In this document: one piece after another, positions 8,065-16,283 of the stretch
Layout: every line of letters starts with the position of its first letter
Position numbering within the stretch: the first letter of the stretch is position 1
Assembly: GCA_030524545.1 (NCBI GenBank)
Contig: JAUNGM010000012.1
Span: 55,706-119,705 of the forward strand
Source of the DNA: Eubacteriales bacterium
GTDB lineage: Bacteria > Bacillota > Clostridia > Lachnospirales > Lachnospiraceae
Length of the DNA stretch: 64,000 nucleotides
Reading direction: 5' to 3'
Notes under the pieces: generated by a model
The model's input: the letters and a program-made list of their open reading frames with translations, nothing else
What the model was told of the DNA's origin: nothing
The model's database searches: none
Made by a program: the position numbers and the translations under genes

Positions 8065-8991
8065 ATGGAAAAAGACTATGAAGCTTTTACGGAAGAACTT
8101 CGGCAGGCTCTCGTTACGGTAACCGGGTATCAGGAGAGCAGGATTTACTTTAAGAAAGAGGAAGATTATCCTCAAACCTCAGGGGACAGGATCTTTGTTG
8201 AGTGCGGAGAAGGGGAGAACTCCCGGGAGGTTTGCGGGCTTTATGTTCGGGAATTGTATGAGTGTTATCTGAATGGGACAACGATTGAGGAGATAGTGCA
8301 GCGCACACTTGTAGATCTGGAACGGATGAAGGAATCCGGTATTTTGGAGAAAGCAGGGGATCTGGATGACTACGAAAAAATTAAATCGGATTTGTTTATA
8401 CGTCTTTTAAATCTGGAGAGGAATAGAAAAGAGCTGAAAAATGGCGTCTATCGGGTGGTAGGAGATATTGCCCTGGTTCTTTACATGCGAATGGGGCATT
8501 TTGAAGGAGTTTTATCCAGCTTTAAAATTCGTCGGGATATGTTGGAGAGATGGAATCAGGACAGTGAAGAAGTATTTGATAAGGCGCTTCTGAATACGTA
8601 TCTGCTTACACCGCCGCGGATTTTCAAATGGGAGAAGCTGGTTTTTGACGCAGATTATACGGGAGATAATTTTATGAATATACTGTCCGATTTTCCTCTC
8701 AAAAAAGATTCTATGGGAAATTGTTTAAGTACCACAGAGCGGACAAATGGTGCGGTTGCCGTTTTCCTGCCGGGGGTTGCCGAGCGCTTGGGGAATCTTA
8801 TGGGAAGCGGGTTCTATATGGTATTTACAAGCATCCATGAGGTAATGATCCATCATGACAAAAAGGTGAAAGTAGAAGAACTGAGAGGGGTTCTGAAGGA
8901 GACATTGAAGGAAGCGACTCCGGAAGAAGATTTTTTAACATTGAATATCTATCATTATGATAGGGAGACAGGCAGGGTTACCTGGGAGTGA
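8065..8991 (+). CDS. DUF5688-like protein of unknown function
   Basis: A 308-residue soluble protein with no signal peptide or membrane segment. The layout matches proteins annotated DUF5688 in Lachnospiraceae: an N-terminal region with YVRELYECYLNGTTIEEI, a central LLNLERNRKELKNGVYR segment, then a C-terminal domain with LLNTYLLTPPRIFKW. Members are often multicopy in gut clostridia and their function is unknown. A weak GAAAGGA site precedes the ATG. The gene is monocistronic, with no functional hint from its neighbours. Confidence 0.75.
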   Translation: MEKDYEAFTEELRQALVTVTGYQESRIYFKKEEDYPQTSGDRIFVECGEGENSREVCGLYVRELYECYLNGTTIEEIVQRTLVDLERMKESGILEKAGDLDDYEKIKSDLFIRLLNLERNRKELKNGVYRVVGDIALVLYMRMGHFEGVLSSFKIRRDMLERWNQDSEEVFDKALLNTYLLTPPRIFKWEKLVFDADYTGDNFMNILSDFPLKKDSMGNCLSTTERTNGAVAVFLPGVAERLGNLMGSGFYMVFTSIHEVMIHHDKKVKVEELRGVLKETLKEATPEEDFLTLNIYHYDRETGRVTWE

Positions 8992-9069
8992 AATGCCCGG
9001 GTTTTGCTGTCAACTGCTTGAAAAACGCATATAATATACAGGAAGAATATTATATAAGGAGTCGTAGTT

Positions 9070-9837
9070 GTGCCGGAATATAAGATTATGTTGGACGCTG
9101 GACACGGCGGTACAGATCCTGGAGCAGTATATGAAGGACGTCAGGAAAAAGATGATACTTTGCGGCTGATGCTGGCTGTAGGGGAAATTCTGGCGGATAA
9201 TGGGATTGATGTGGCTTATACGAGAACGACAGACGTATATCAGACACCTTTTGAAAAAGCAACGCTTGCCAATGAATCCGGAGCAGATTTTTTTATCTCC
9301 TTTCACAGGAACAGCAGCCCGAGGGCGAATCAGTACAATGGGGTGGAGGTTCTGCTCTATGATAAAAGCGGTATCAAATATGAGATGGCGGAGAATATCC
9401 TGGGAGCAATGGGAGAACTGGGCTTTCGGGAAATTGGAGTAAAAGAACGTCCGGGGCTTGTGGTTCTGCGCAGAACAAAAATGCCCGCACTACTTCTGGA
9501 AATCGGATTTATCAATTCAGATGTGGACAATCAGATACATGATGAAAAATTCGAAGAAGTCGCAGAAGGTATTGCAGGGGCGATTTTAGGGACTCTAAGT
9601 GAAAATGAAATCGAAGGTCCGACTTACTACCGTGTTCAGACAGGTCTTTTTCGAAACCGGGAGAATGCTGACCGTATGCTGTATCAGTTGACAGATAAAG
9701 GCTATCCGGCCTTTTTACTCTACCAGGATGGTCTGTATAAAGTACAGGTGGGAGCATTTCTGCAGTTTGGGAATGCCGTGAATATGGAACAGAGGCTGCG
9801 CGATGACGGATACAGCACCTTGATCGTAACCAGATAA
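9070..9837 (+). CDS. N-acetylmuramoyl-L-alanine amidase (amidase_3) with SPOR domain
   Basis: A 255-residue protein. Residues 1-175 are an amidase_3 zinc hydrolase with metal ligands His12 in LDAGHGG, an acidic residue near QEKDD and the histidine of SFHRN; the catalytic glutamate is in LLLEIGFI. Residues ~182-255 form a SPOR-type domain (YYRVQTGLFRNRENADRM and VQVGAFLQFGNA) that binds denuded septal glycan. The GTG at 9070 is used because the catalytic fold begins at residue 4 and an AAGGAGT site lies upstream. There is no signal peptide or membrane segment, which is unusual for an enzyme whose substrate is outside the membrane. It may be exported by another route or released on lysis. Confidence 0.88.
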   Translation: MPEYKIMLDAGHGGTDPGAVYEGRQEKDDTLRLMLAVGEILADNGIDVAYTRTTDVYQTPFEKATLANESGADFFISFHRNSSPRANQYNGVEVLLYDKSGIKYEMAENILGAMGELGFREIGVKERPGLVVLRRTKMPALLLEIGFINSDVDNQIHDEKFEEVAEGIAGAILGTLSENEIEGPTYYRVQTGLFRNRENADRMLYQLTDKGYPAFLLYQDGLYKVQVGAFLQFGNAVNMEQRLRDDGYSTLIVTR

Positions 9838-9867
9838 AAAGGCATAGAGAAAACAGGAACCGTACAG

Positions 9868-9904
9868 AAAAGGACTGGATTTACAGGATGAATCCAGCCT
9901 TTTC
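9868..9904 (+). terminator. Terminator after the amidase gene
   Basis: Near-perfect arms (9868-9881 and 9891-9904) around a nine-base loop end in CCTTTTCC. The T-run is short, so strength is moderate. Confidence 0.65.
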
Positions 9905-10017
9905 CTGTGCGTTCAAGTATATGATAGAAATGTCCGGTGGACGTTTGGGGAATGGTGTGTTATGATAGGCAAAGGAAAGGAGGCCGGTTTAACCGGCTCA
10001 TATAACAGGGGGAAGAG

Positions 10018-10602
10018 ATGTACGAAGAATTCTTAGAGAATGCGGAAAATTTTATTTTTGTGGAGGACAGGCCGGAGAAAGCAGATATTATTTTTGTCCC
10101 GGGTAACGGCTATCCGCAGATGGCAGAGAATGCCGCTGCTTTATATAGAAGCGGCTTTGCTCCGTATATACTGCCAAGCGGAAGATACAGTATTGTAACA
10201 GGAAAGTTTTCCGGAGTTCTTTCAAGGCAGGATGTTTATAGAGGAGAATATGGGACAGAATATGAGTTTTTGCGTGATGTACTTTTGAAAAACGGAGTTC
10301 CGGGAAATGCGGTTCTTAAGGAAGACCAGGCAACTTTCACCTATGAGAATGCGAAGTTTTCCAGAAAAGTGACAGACAGGGCAGGTATTCGGGTCAGAAC
10401 GGCCATTTTATGCTGTAAAACATATCATGCCAGGAGATCTTTGATGTATTATCAGACGGTATATCCGGAGACGCAGTTTTTTGTATGCCCTTCCTGCGTA
10501 GACTCCATCAGCAGGGAAAACTGGAGAGACAGCCTGGAGGGAAGGCAGGCGGTAAGCGGGGAAATTTCGAGGATTCTCATGCAGTTTCCTTTGATGCTTT
10601 GA
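10018..10602 (+). CDS. YdcF-like (DUF218) protein
   Basis: A 194-residue protein of the YdcF/DUF218 family, which has a Rossmann-like fold and includes proteins linked to envelope metabolism. Family signs are ADIIFVPGNGYPQMAENAAALY at the first strand, ILPSGRYS, the GTEYEFLRDVLLKNGVP helix, the ENAKFSRKV segment and the CKTYHARRSLMYY strand-helix pair. No signal peptide or membrane segment is present. A GGGGGAAG ribosome binding site precedes the ATG. Substrate unknown. Confidence 0.8.
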   Translation: MYEEFLENAENFIFVEDRPEKADIIFVPGNGYPQMAENAAALYRSGFAPYILPSGRYSIVTGKFSGVLSRQDVYRGEYGTEYEFLRDVLLKNGVPGNAVLKEDQATFTYENAKFSRKVTDRAGIRVRTAILCCKTYHARRSLMYYQTVYPETQFFVCPSCVDSISRENWRDSLEGRQAVSGEISRILMQFPLML

Positions 10603-10686
10603 ATCGGGAGATAGCCGAAAGGATTTTATGAGGAACAAAGAGGAACTTTCGCCGGAGTTTTCTTTTGCATGCCCGGTAACGGAAAT

Positions 10687-10722
10687 CAGCCAGACATCCT
10701 ATGAAAAGGGGATATCTGGCTG
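10687..10722. terminator. Hairpin between converging genes
   Basis: Thirteen-base arms (10687-10699 and 10710-10722) with one mismatch lie between the YdcF-like gene and the converging CNNM-type gene. It probably acts on both strands, although T-runs are poor. Confidence 0.55.
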
Positions 10723-10739
10723 TTATCTATTTCTGATTA

Positions 10740-12017
10740 TTACTGAAGTTCATCGGGCTCCTTTTGGGGAAGCCAGATATGAACAAGTTCAATCCGGTTT
10801 TTATCAATATTATCCACCACAATGCGGATGCCGCTGTCCGTTGTTACAGACTGGCCGTGAACAGGCAGGCAGTCTAACTGTTCAATAATGTAGCCGCCAA
10901 TGGAATCGTATTCTTCCGAATCAAGATGAATCTGAAGAACTTCGTTAATATCGTCCAGCTTGGCGGAGCCAAGGGCCGTATATTCAATGCCCGGCTGGAT
11001 TTCTTTGATAGGCTCCTCTTCATCTTCATCATATTCGTCGCGGATTTCACCTACAATTTCTTCCAGCAGGTCTTCGAGAGTGACAAGGCCTGCGGTTGCA
11101 CCGTATTCATCAAGCACGATCGCCAGATTGACGGAGGCTTTTCGCATTTCAATCATCAGGTCAGCAGTTGCTTTATGTTCATAAGTAAAGTATGGCTCCC
11201 GGAGAATCTCCCGGATGGAAAAAGGCTTTTCTTTCGGATAGAGCAGAAGATCCTTGACATTGATGATACCAATGACATTATCCGTATTATCCTCATAAAC
11301 CGGGAAACGGGTATGCATATCCTCGCGGAAAATATCCATCAGTTCTTCATAAGTAGCAGAGATGCTGATAAAGGTCATGTCGATTCGCGGAATCATAACA
11401 TCTTTGGCAGCAGAGTCCCCGAAATCGAACACGTTATAGATCATCTGCTTTTCTTCGCTTTCAATTACACCGTCTTCCTGACCGACATTTACCAAAGTTC
11501 TCAGTTCGTGCTCGGTCATGGTATTGCGCTTGGCATCAGGATCGACTCTGAGCAGCATCATGATGACGTTTGACATCTTTCCTATAAGATATACGACAGG
11601 GGTAAGGATGATCATCAAAAAGTAGATTATCCGCGCATAGGAAAGGGAAAGCTTCTCTGAATGGATGGAGGCAAGAGTCTTCGGGGTAATTTCTCCGAAA
11701 AGCAGGATGACTAATGTAAGAAGTCCGGTTGCGGCACCTACATAGACATTTCCAAGTACCTTGATCGTCAGTGTAGTCATCAGAGAGGATGCAGCCATAT
11801 TGACAATATTGTTTCCAATTAAAATTGTACTGAGCATCTTGCCGGAATCGGAAATCACCTTATCCAGTATGATGGCTCGTTTGTTGCCCTGTTCTACCAG
11901 GGACTGGACACGTATCCTGTTTACAGTGGTCATAGATGTCTCGGCAGATGAAAAGAATGCGGAGAGCAATACCATAACCAGAATCGAAACCGCTTGTATA
12001 GGAACACTTGAGTCCAA
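10740..12017 (-). CDS. CNNM/CBS-domain membrane protein (hemolysin family, CorC-like)
   Basis: A 425-residue inner-membrane protein. Residues ~1-180 are the CNNM/DUF21 domain with four hydrophobic segments (SAFFSSAETSMTTVNRIR is the conserved first loop). Residues ~195-320 hold two CBS domains (MIPRIDMTFI, then RFPVYEDNTDNVIGI). The C-terminus is a CorC/HlyC domain. Family members take part in Mg2+ efflux or homeostasis; the hemolysin label is historical. The start is TTG at 12017, because an AAGGAGT site lies 10 bases before it; the ATG 57 bases upstream lacks a site and adds a non-conserved extension. Confidence 0.88.
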   Translation of the reverse strand: MDSSVPIQAVSILVMVLLSAFFSSAETSMTTVNRIRVQSLVEQGNKRAIILDKVISDSGKMLSTILIGNNIVNMAASSLMTTLTIKVLGNVYVGAATGLLTLVILLFGEITPKTLASIHSEKLSLSYARIIYFLMIILTPVVYLIGKMSNVIMMLLRVDPDAKRNTMTEHELRTLVNVGQEDGVIESEEKQMIYNVFDFGDSAAKDVMIPRIDMTFISISATYEELMDIFREDMHTRFPVYEDNTDNVIGIINVKDLLLYPKEKPFSIREILREPYFTYEHKATADLMIEMRKASVNLAIVLDEYGATAGLVTLEDLLEEIVGEIRDEYDEDEEEPIKEIQPGIEYTALGSAKLDDINEVLQIHLDSEEYDSIGGYIIEQLDCLPVHGQSVTTDSGIRIVVDNIDKNRIELVHIWLPQKEPDELQ

Positions 12018-12193
12018 AATTTTATTCACTCCTTTTTTATATAAAATTGTATTAAAATAGGTATATAAATCCAACTATACAGGAAATTTCGGATAATTGC
12101 AAGTTAAAAAAAGATAATTTAGGGGGTGTCCAAATGTGGAAGAGTATGATATGATATTTTTTGTCAAAATATGAAAATAATTGTTACGAAATA

Positions 12194-12222
12194 TTTACAA
12201 AAGATTAAAACTTTGATATACT
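12194..12222 (+). promoter_or_regulatory. Sigma-A-type promoter for the wall-anchored protein
   Basis: TTTACA (12194-12199), a 17-base spacer and TATACT (12217-12222). It lies in the 312-base gap 12018-12329, which otherwise holds AT-rich sequence that probably includes the divergent promoter of the CNNM gene. The leader to the start codon is about 100 bases. Confidence 0.75.
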
Positions 12223-12329
12223 AACATACAAAAGATGAGGATTCAGTGATTGTCTGCTGATATAGGCTGAGGTCACTGTAGAGAATAGATATACGAGCGT
12301 TGTTTAAGAGAGTCGGCAGAGGTGTAAGA

Positions 12330-14075
12330 ATGACGAATATGAAAAAGAAGATGAAAAAAACTTGCAGAAAAAATGTGAAATGGATGGCTGCAGCCGCCCT
12401 TACGGCAGCATTATTGAGCGGACAGGTGATGCCTGCCGTTGCTGCCGGCAGCAGTACCGTGGTTGAAGTTAGTTCGATTTTTCCGGAAAATATAACAATA
12501 GAGTCCCCGGTTCCCCTTTCTGAGATTTCACTTCCCAAGAGTGAATACGGAAAGCTTTCCTGGGCAGATGATTCCCTGGTTCCTTCTAAGAGGTCAGAGG
12601 CTTTTGAAGTTGTTTTCCGTCCGTCAGAATCTTTTGATCTGTCAAGGATTGACGGTTGGGATGGCGAGTCAGAGAAGATTACAGGTTATGTGACTGTAGT
12701 CGTAAGCAGTATCGCGCAGCCTGCGGAAGAAGATTATACAGGATATGAGGAGCCTGCGGATATAGCACCGGAGACGGGGGAAGAATCCGCAGTCCAGGAG
12801 GCAGAAGCCCCCAATCCTGAAGAAGCAGCAGAGCCTGAAGCTGTACCGGAGGAATCCGGAACTGCGGAAAACTCGGGTAACGACCAACAGGAAACGGAGC
12901 TTACTCCGGATGCAGATGGTGAGGGAGAGACGCAGGAGATTTCAGATGAAGAGACTGCTCCAAATGTAAATGACGAGGAGATATCCTCAGAAGTTCCGGG
13001 TGAAGAAACGGATGATGAAACGGCTTCGGAGTCAGAGGAAGCGGATCAGGATAAGGAACAGCCGTCAGAGACGGATGAATCTGGTGAAGGGACGGATGAT
13101 GCCGGAGAGGTCGATGACGGACTGGCTGGAGAGCCGGATGTGTCAGAAAATCCGGATGTCACAGAAAATCCGGAAGACCAGGAGAATCCGGATGATCAGG
13201 CAAACCCGGATATTACAGAAGCCCCGGATAATATTTTTGACCGGGAAGAAGAGGTAAAGGATGAGCGTCCTGTAACCGCAGAGGAGAATCTTACGGAAGA
13301 GGAGATGCAGCAGTGCGCAGTGGAAAACCATAGCTGCGATGGAATCTCTGTTTCCGGCATTAATCTTCCCTGGTATGTACAATTCCGTGCTACCAGCGGA
13401 GAAAGCTATGAATTTACCAATGAGTCCAGTGCCAGCATTTTCCGGTCCTATGAATTTGAACTTTGGGATCTGAAAAACAATACGGAATATGAAATCCCGG
13501 ATGGAGAATACATAAGTGTCACGATTCCTGTGAAAGAAGGATATGAATATACGATTGAGCATCTGCTGGACAATGGTGCTACAGAAACTATTATTCCAAG
13601 TGTGGAAGGAAGCACTATGGTCTTCAGCACCCATTCCTTCAGTCCGTTTGGCATTGCCGGAAGCAAGCCGCTGGTAGGCGGAAATGTAGCAGAGAACACG
13701 TATTTAACACCGACGCCGACAGCGGTACCGACGAAAGCTCCTGCAGGAACAACTGCGAACGACCCGTCCAATAATCATACAAACACGAATAATACCAATA
13801 CAAACAGCAATACCGGAAGTAATCCAGCCGGAGGTAATACTGAAATACAGAATTCAGCCGGAACCGATAACAGTTCTTCCGGTACCGGCTCATCCGGCAG
13901 CGGAGATACGAATAGCAGCAGCCTGAGCAGTACAAGTTCTCAGGGACAGAACAGTACCTCCACAAAAGCCGTAAAGACCGGAGACGATACCCGGATTCTT
14001 CCGTTTGTGATTCTTGTTGCGGCGGCAGTAGTGATTATTGCGGCAGTCCTGTTTTTGAAAAGAAAGAAGAAATAG
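12330..14075 (+). CDS. Acidic wall-anchored surface protein with KTGD sorting signal
   Basis: A 581-residue exported protein. A lysine-rich n-region and the hydrophobic stretch WMAAAALTAALLSGQVMPAVA form the signal peptide. Residues ~125-320 are very rich in Glu, Asp and Pro, with short NPD repeats. Residues ~330-455 look globular (NLPWYVQFRATSG, GYEYTIEHLLDNG). A Thr/Pro then Ser/Asn/Thr-rich linker follows. The C-terminus is AVKTGDDTR, a hydrophobic helix and KRKKK: a sortase-type signal of the KTGD form common in Lachnospiraceae, not canonical LPxTG. The ATG at 12330 has a GAGGTG site; the ATG at 12300 has none. The globular part may be an adhesive or binding domain, but I do not recognise it. 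Confidence 0.82.
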   Translation: MTNMKKKMKKTCRKNVKWMAAAALTAALLSGQVMPAVAAGSSTVVEVSSIFPENITIESPVPLSEISLPKSEYGKLSWADDSLVPSKRSEAFEVVFRPSESFDLSRIDGWDGESEKITGYVTVVVSSIAQPAEEDYTGYEEPADIAPETGEESAVQEAEAPNPEEAAEPEAVPEESGTAENSGNDQQETELTPDADGEGETQEISDEETAPNVNDEEISSEVPGEETDDETASESEEADQDKEQPSETDESGEGTDDAGEVDDGLAGEPDVSENPDVTENPEDQENPDDQANPDITEAPDNIFDREEEVKDERPVTAEENLTEEEMQQCAVENHSCDGISVSGINLPWYVQFRATSGESYEFTNESSASIFRSYEFELWDLKNNTEYEIPDGEYISVTIPVKEGYEYTIEHLLDNGATETIIPSVEGSTMVFSTHSFSPFGIAGSKPLVGGNVAENTYLTPTPTAVPTKAPAGTTANDPSNNHTNTNNTNTNSNTGSNPAGGNTEIQNSAGTDNSSSGTGSSGSGDTNSSSLSSTSSQGQNSTSTKAVKTGDDTRILPFVILVAAAVVIIAAVLFLKRKKK

Positions 14076-14118
14076 ACAGAATGGCAAGAATAGAATAACC
14101 AAGGAATAAGTAGATCGG

Positions 14119-14152
14119 CCCTCCCATATACTGAAATGGGAGGGTTGTTTTT
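14119..14152 (+). terminator. Terminator whose 3' arm carries the next gene's ribosome binding site
   Basis: CCCTCCCAT (14119-14127) pairs perfectly with ATGGGAGGG (14136-14144), followed by TTGTTTTT (14145-14152). The next start codon is at 14153, and GGGAGGG in the 3' arm is the only ribosome binding site available to it, so the stem both ends upstream transcription and masks initiation. Confidence 0.8.
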
Positions 14153-14503
14153 ATGAAAGTAAAAGCTGTTCTGAAATCTCTTTTATTTGCCTATGCCCTG
14201 ACAGGCCTTTTTCTTTTGCTGTTGGCGTTCCTTCTGTTTAAATTTGATCTGGGGGAAGCGCCGGTAACAGCAGGCATTATTGCGGTTTATGTTATCTCCT
14301 GTCTGATGGGAGGTTTTCTGGCAGGCAAACTTGTGCGGAAAGACAAATATCTATGGGGTGTACTGGTGGGACTGAGCTATTTCGTTCTGCTGATCACGGT
14401 TTCTTTTGCAGTGCAGGGAAAATGGGATATGTCGCTGCAGCATGCGGCTACCACTTTCTGCATGTGTCTGGGAGGCGGGGCATTGGGTGGGATGCTGTCT
14501 TAA
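14153..14503 (+). CDS. TIGR04086-like four-helix membrane protein
   Basis: A 116-residue protein with four hydrophobic segments (about residues 8-30, 38-62, 68-92 and 98-114) and small-residue-rich turns such as GGFLAGKLVRKDK and GGGALGGML. It matches the TIGR04086 family of clostridial membrane proteins, often encoded beside the SCIFF peptide as here. Function is unknown. The start codon follows directly on a terminator hairpin that contains its ribosome binding site. Confidence 0.75.
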   Translation: MKVKAVLKSLLFAYALTGLFLLLLAFLLFKFDLGEAPVTAGIIAVYVISCLMGGFLAGKLVRKDKYLWGVLVGLSYFVLLITVSFAVQGKWDMSLQHAATTFCMCLGGGALGGMLS

Positions 14504-14541
14504 AGTGAAATAAAAAAATACTTTCAAAATGAAAAGTTTTA

Positions 14542-14550
14542 TGCTATACT
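14542..14550 (+). promoter_or_regulatory. Extended -10 promoter of scfA
   Basis: TGC-TATACT (14542-14550) lies 37 bases before the SCIFF start codon. The -35 position (14522-14527, TTTCAA) is poor, so recognition probably relies on the extended -10. Confidence 0.65.
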
Positions 14551-14586
14551 ATGCGAAGACATATTATACATAAGGAGGATACCTCA

Positions 14587-14727
14587 ATGGAACATATTAA
14601 AACATTAAATACAAAGAACTTACAGAACACTGTGAAAAAAGGCGGATGCGGCGAATGTCAGACCTCTTGCCAGTCTGCTTGCAAGACTTCCTGTACAGTA
14701 GGAAACCAGAGCTGCGAGCACAAATAA
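14587..14727 (+). CDS. scfA: SCIFF six-cysteine ribosomal peptide precursor
   Basis: A 46-residue peptide with six cysteines (21, 24, 28, 32, 36, 43), matching the SCIFF family (six cysteines in forty-five residues), which is nearly universal in Clostridia. The N-terminal half (MEHIKTLNTKNLQNTVKKGG) is the conserved leader bound by the maturase's recognition domain. In studied examples the maturase makes a thioether link from a Cys to a Thr in the core; Thr27, Thr34 and Thr37 are available here. The biological role of mature SCIFF is unknown. A TAAGGAGGATACCTCA site precedes the ATG. The gene has its own promoter and terminator, so it is expected to be made in excess over scfB. Confidence 0.95.
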   Translation: MEHIKTLNTKNLQNTVKKGGCGECQTSCQSACKTSCTVGNQSCEHK

Positions 14728-14745
14728 GAGCCGCTCTGTATGAAC

Positions 14746-14781
14746 GATAAGCAGCGGGTTATCTGATCCGCTGCTTATTCT
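14746..14781 (+). terminator. Terminator or attenuator between scfA and scfB
   Basis: ATAAGCAGCGG (within 14746-14757) pairs with CCGCTGCTTAT (14768-14778), followed by TCTTATG. The weak T-run suggests partial read-through into scfB. Confidence 0.65.
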
Positions 14782-14877
14782 TATGTTGCCGGGCATACGT
14801 AAGTGACAGTACAACGAATTTTCCTTACGTCTGCCGGGCATCCGGAGGATAAAAATACAGGAAAGGATTTCAGAAAT

Positions 14878-16242
14878 ATGAGTCTGATTCACAGATATCA
14901 GAGCAATGGCTATAACATCGTGCTGGACATCAATAGCGGCTGCATTCATCTCGTGGATGAAGTTACTTATGAGGTCCTCCCGTATCTTGAAACAGAGGAA
15001 TCTCCTGAAACGGTCATCGGGAAACTGAAAGACCGTTTCCCAAAAGAAGCGATTGAAACTTCCATTCAGGAATGCCAAAAGCTTCAGGAAGAGGGAATGC
15101 TCTTTACCAGAGATATTTACGAGAATGCCATTGAAGAATTTACAAAAAATCGTCAGACAGTTGTAAAGGCGTTATGTCTGCATATTGCCCACGACTGTAA
15201 TCTGGCGTGCCGTTATTGTTTTGCGGAAGAAGGCGAGTATCACGGAAGAAGGGCACTGATGTCCTTTGAAGTGGGGAAAAAAGCGCTGGACTTTCTCATT
15301 GCCAATTCCGGCAGCAGGAGAAACCTGGAAGTGGACTTTTTCGGCGGAGAACCGCTGATGAACTGGCAGGTGGTAAAGGATCTGGTGAAATACGGAAGAG
15401 AGCAGGAGAAGCTTCATAATAAGAGGTTCCGTTTTACTCTGACAACAAACGGGGTTCTTTTAAATGATGAGGTAATGGAATTCTGCAACAAAGAGATGGG
15501 CAATGTGGTATTAAGTGTAGACGGACGTAAGGAAGTCCATGATTTTATGCGCCCGTTCCGCAAGGGAGCAGGAAGCTACGATTTGATCATGCCGAAGTTT
15601 CAGAAGTTTGCGGATTCCAGAAACCAGGATAAATATTATGTGAGGGGAACCTTTACCCATCATAATCTGGATTTCTCCAAGGATGTCCTGCATCTTGCAG
15701 ATCTTGGATTCAAACAGATTTCCGTGGAGCCGGTAGTGGCAGCAGAAGAAGAGGATTACGCCATTCGGGAAGAGGATATTCCGAAGATCATGGAAGAATA
15801 TGATGCACTGGCAAAAGAAATGATTGTCCGTGAAAAGGCCGGAAAGGGTTTTAATTTCTTCCACTTTATGATTGATCTGACAGGCGGTCCCTGTGTCTAT
15901 AAGCGTCTGTCCGGCTGCGGCTCGGGAACGGAGTATCTGGCTGTCACACCATGGGGCGATTTTTATCCCTGTCATCAGTTTGTGGGAGAAGAAAGGTACC
16001 TCATGGGAAATGTGGACGAGGGGATTACCCGTCCGGAAATCCGGGAAGAATTTTCCGGATGTAATGTTTATACAAAAGAGTCCTGCAGGGATTGCTTTGC
16101 AAGATTCTACTGCAGCGGCGGATGCGCTGCCAATGCTTATCATTTCCAGGGAGATGTTAAGGGAAATTATGAAATCGGATGCGAACTCCAGAGGAAGCGT
16201 GTGGAGTGCGCCATCATGATAAAAGCCGCTCTTGCGGACTAA
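14878..16242 (+). CDS. scfB: SCIFF maturase, radical SAM thioether synthase
   Basis: A 454-residue radical SAM peptide maturase. Residues ~1-85 form the PqqD-like RRE domain that binds the leader (NIVLDINSGCIHLVDEVTYEVL). The radical SAM cluster motif is CNLACRYC (Cys107, Cys111, Cys114). The C-terminal SPASM region supplies auxiliary Fe-S ligands, including those in SGCGSGTEY, GDFYPCHQF and the SCRDCFARFYCSGGC run. It cleaves SAM to a deoxyadenosyl radical and forms thioether crosslinks in SCIFF. The ATG at 14878 has a GGAAAGGA site and gives the usual family length; the upstream ATG at 14803 adds 25 unconserved residues. secD/secF follows 41 bases later, a common order in clostridia. Confidence 0.95.
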   Translation: MSLIHRYQSNGYNIVLDINSGCIHLVDEVTYEVLPYLETEESPETVIGKLKDRFPKEAIETSIQECQKLQEEGMLFTRDIYENAIEEFTKNRQTVVKALCLHIAHDCNLACRYCFAEEGEYHGRRALMSFEVGKKALDFLIANSGSRRNLEVDFFGGEPLMNWQVVKDLVKYGREQEKLHNKRFRFTLTTNGVLLNDEVMEFCNKEMGNVVLSVDGRKEVHDFMRPFRKGAGSYDLIMPKFQKFADSRNQDKYYVRGTFTHHNLDFSKDVLHLADLGFKQISVEPVVAAEEEDYAIREEDIPKIMEEYDALAKEMIVREKAGKGFNFFHFMIDLTGGPCVYKRLSGCGSGTEYLAVTPWGDFYPCHQFVGEERYLMGNVDEGITRPEIREEFSGCNVYTKESCRDCFARFYCSGGCAANAYHFQGDVKGNYEIGCELQRKRVECAIMIKAALAD

Positions 16243-16283
16243 GCAATATTTTATAAGCAGTAAGCTTAAGAAGGGAAAAGAAA

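Noticed and set aside
10628-10888. An 86-codon plus-strand frame after the YdcF-like gene
   Set aside because: It runs through the bidirectional hairpin and into the converging CNNM gene and has no ribosome binding site.
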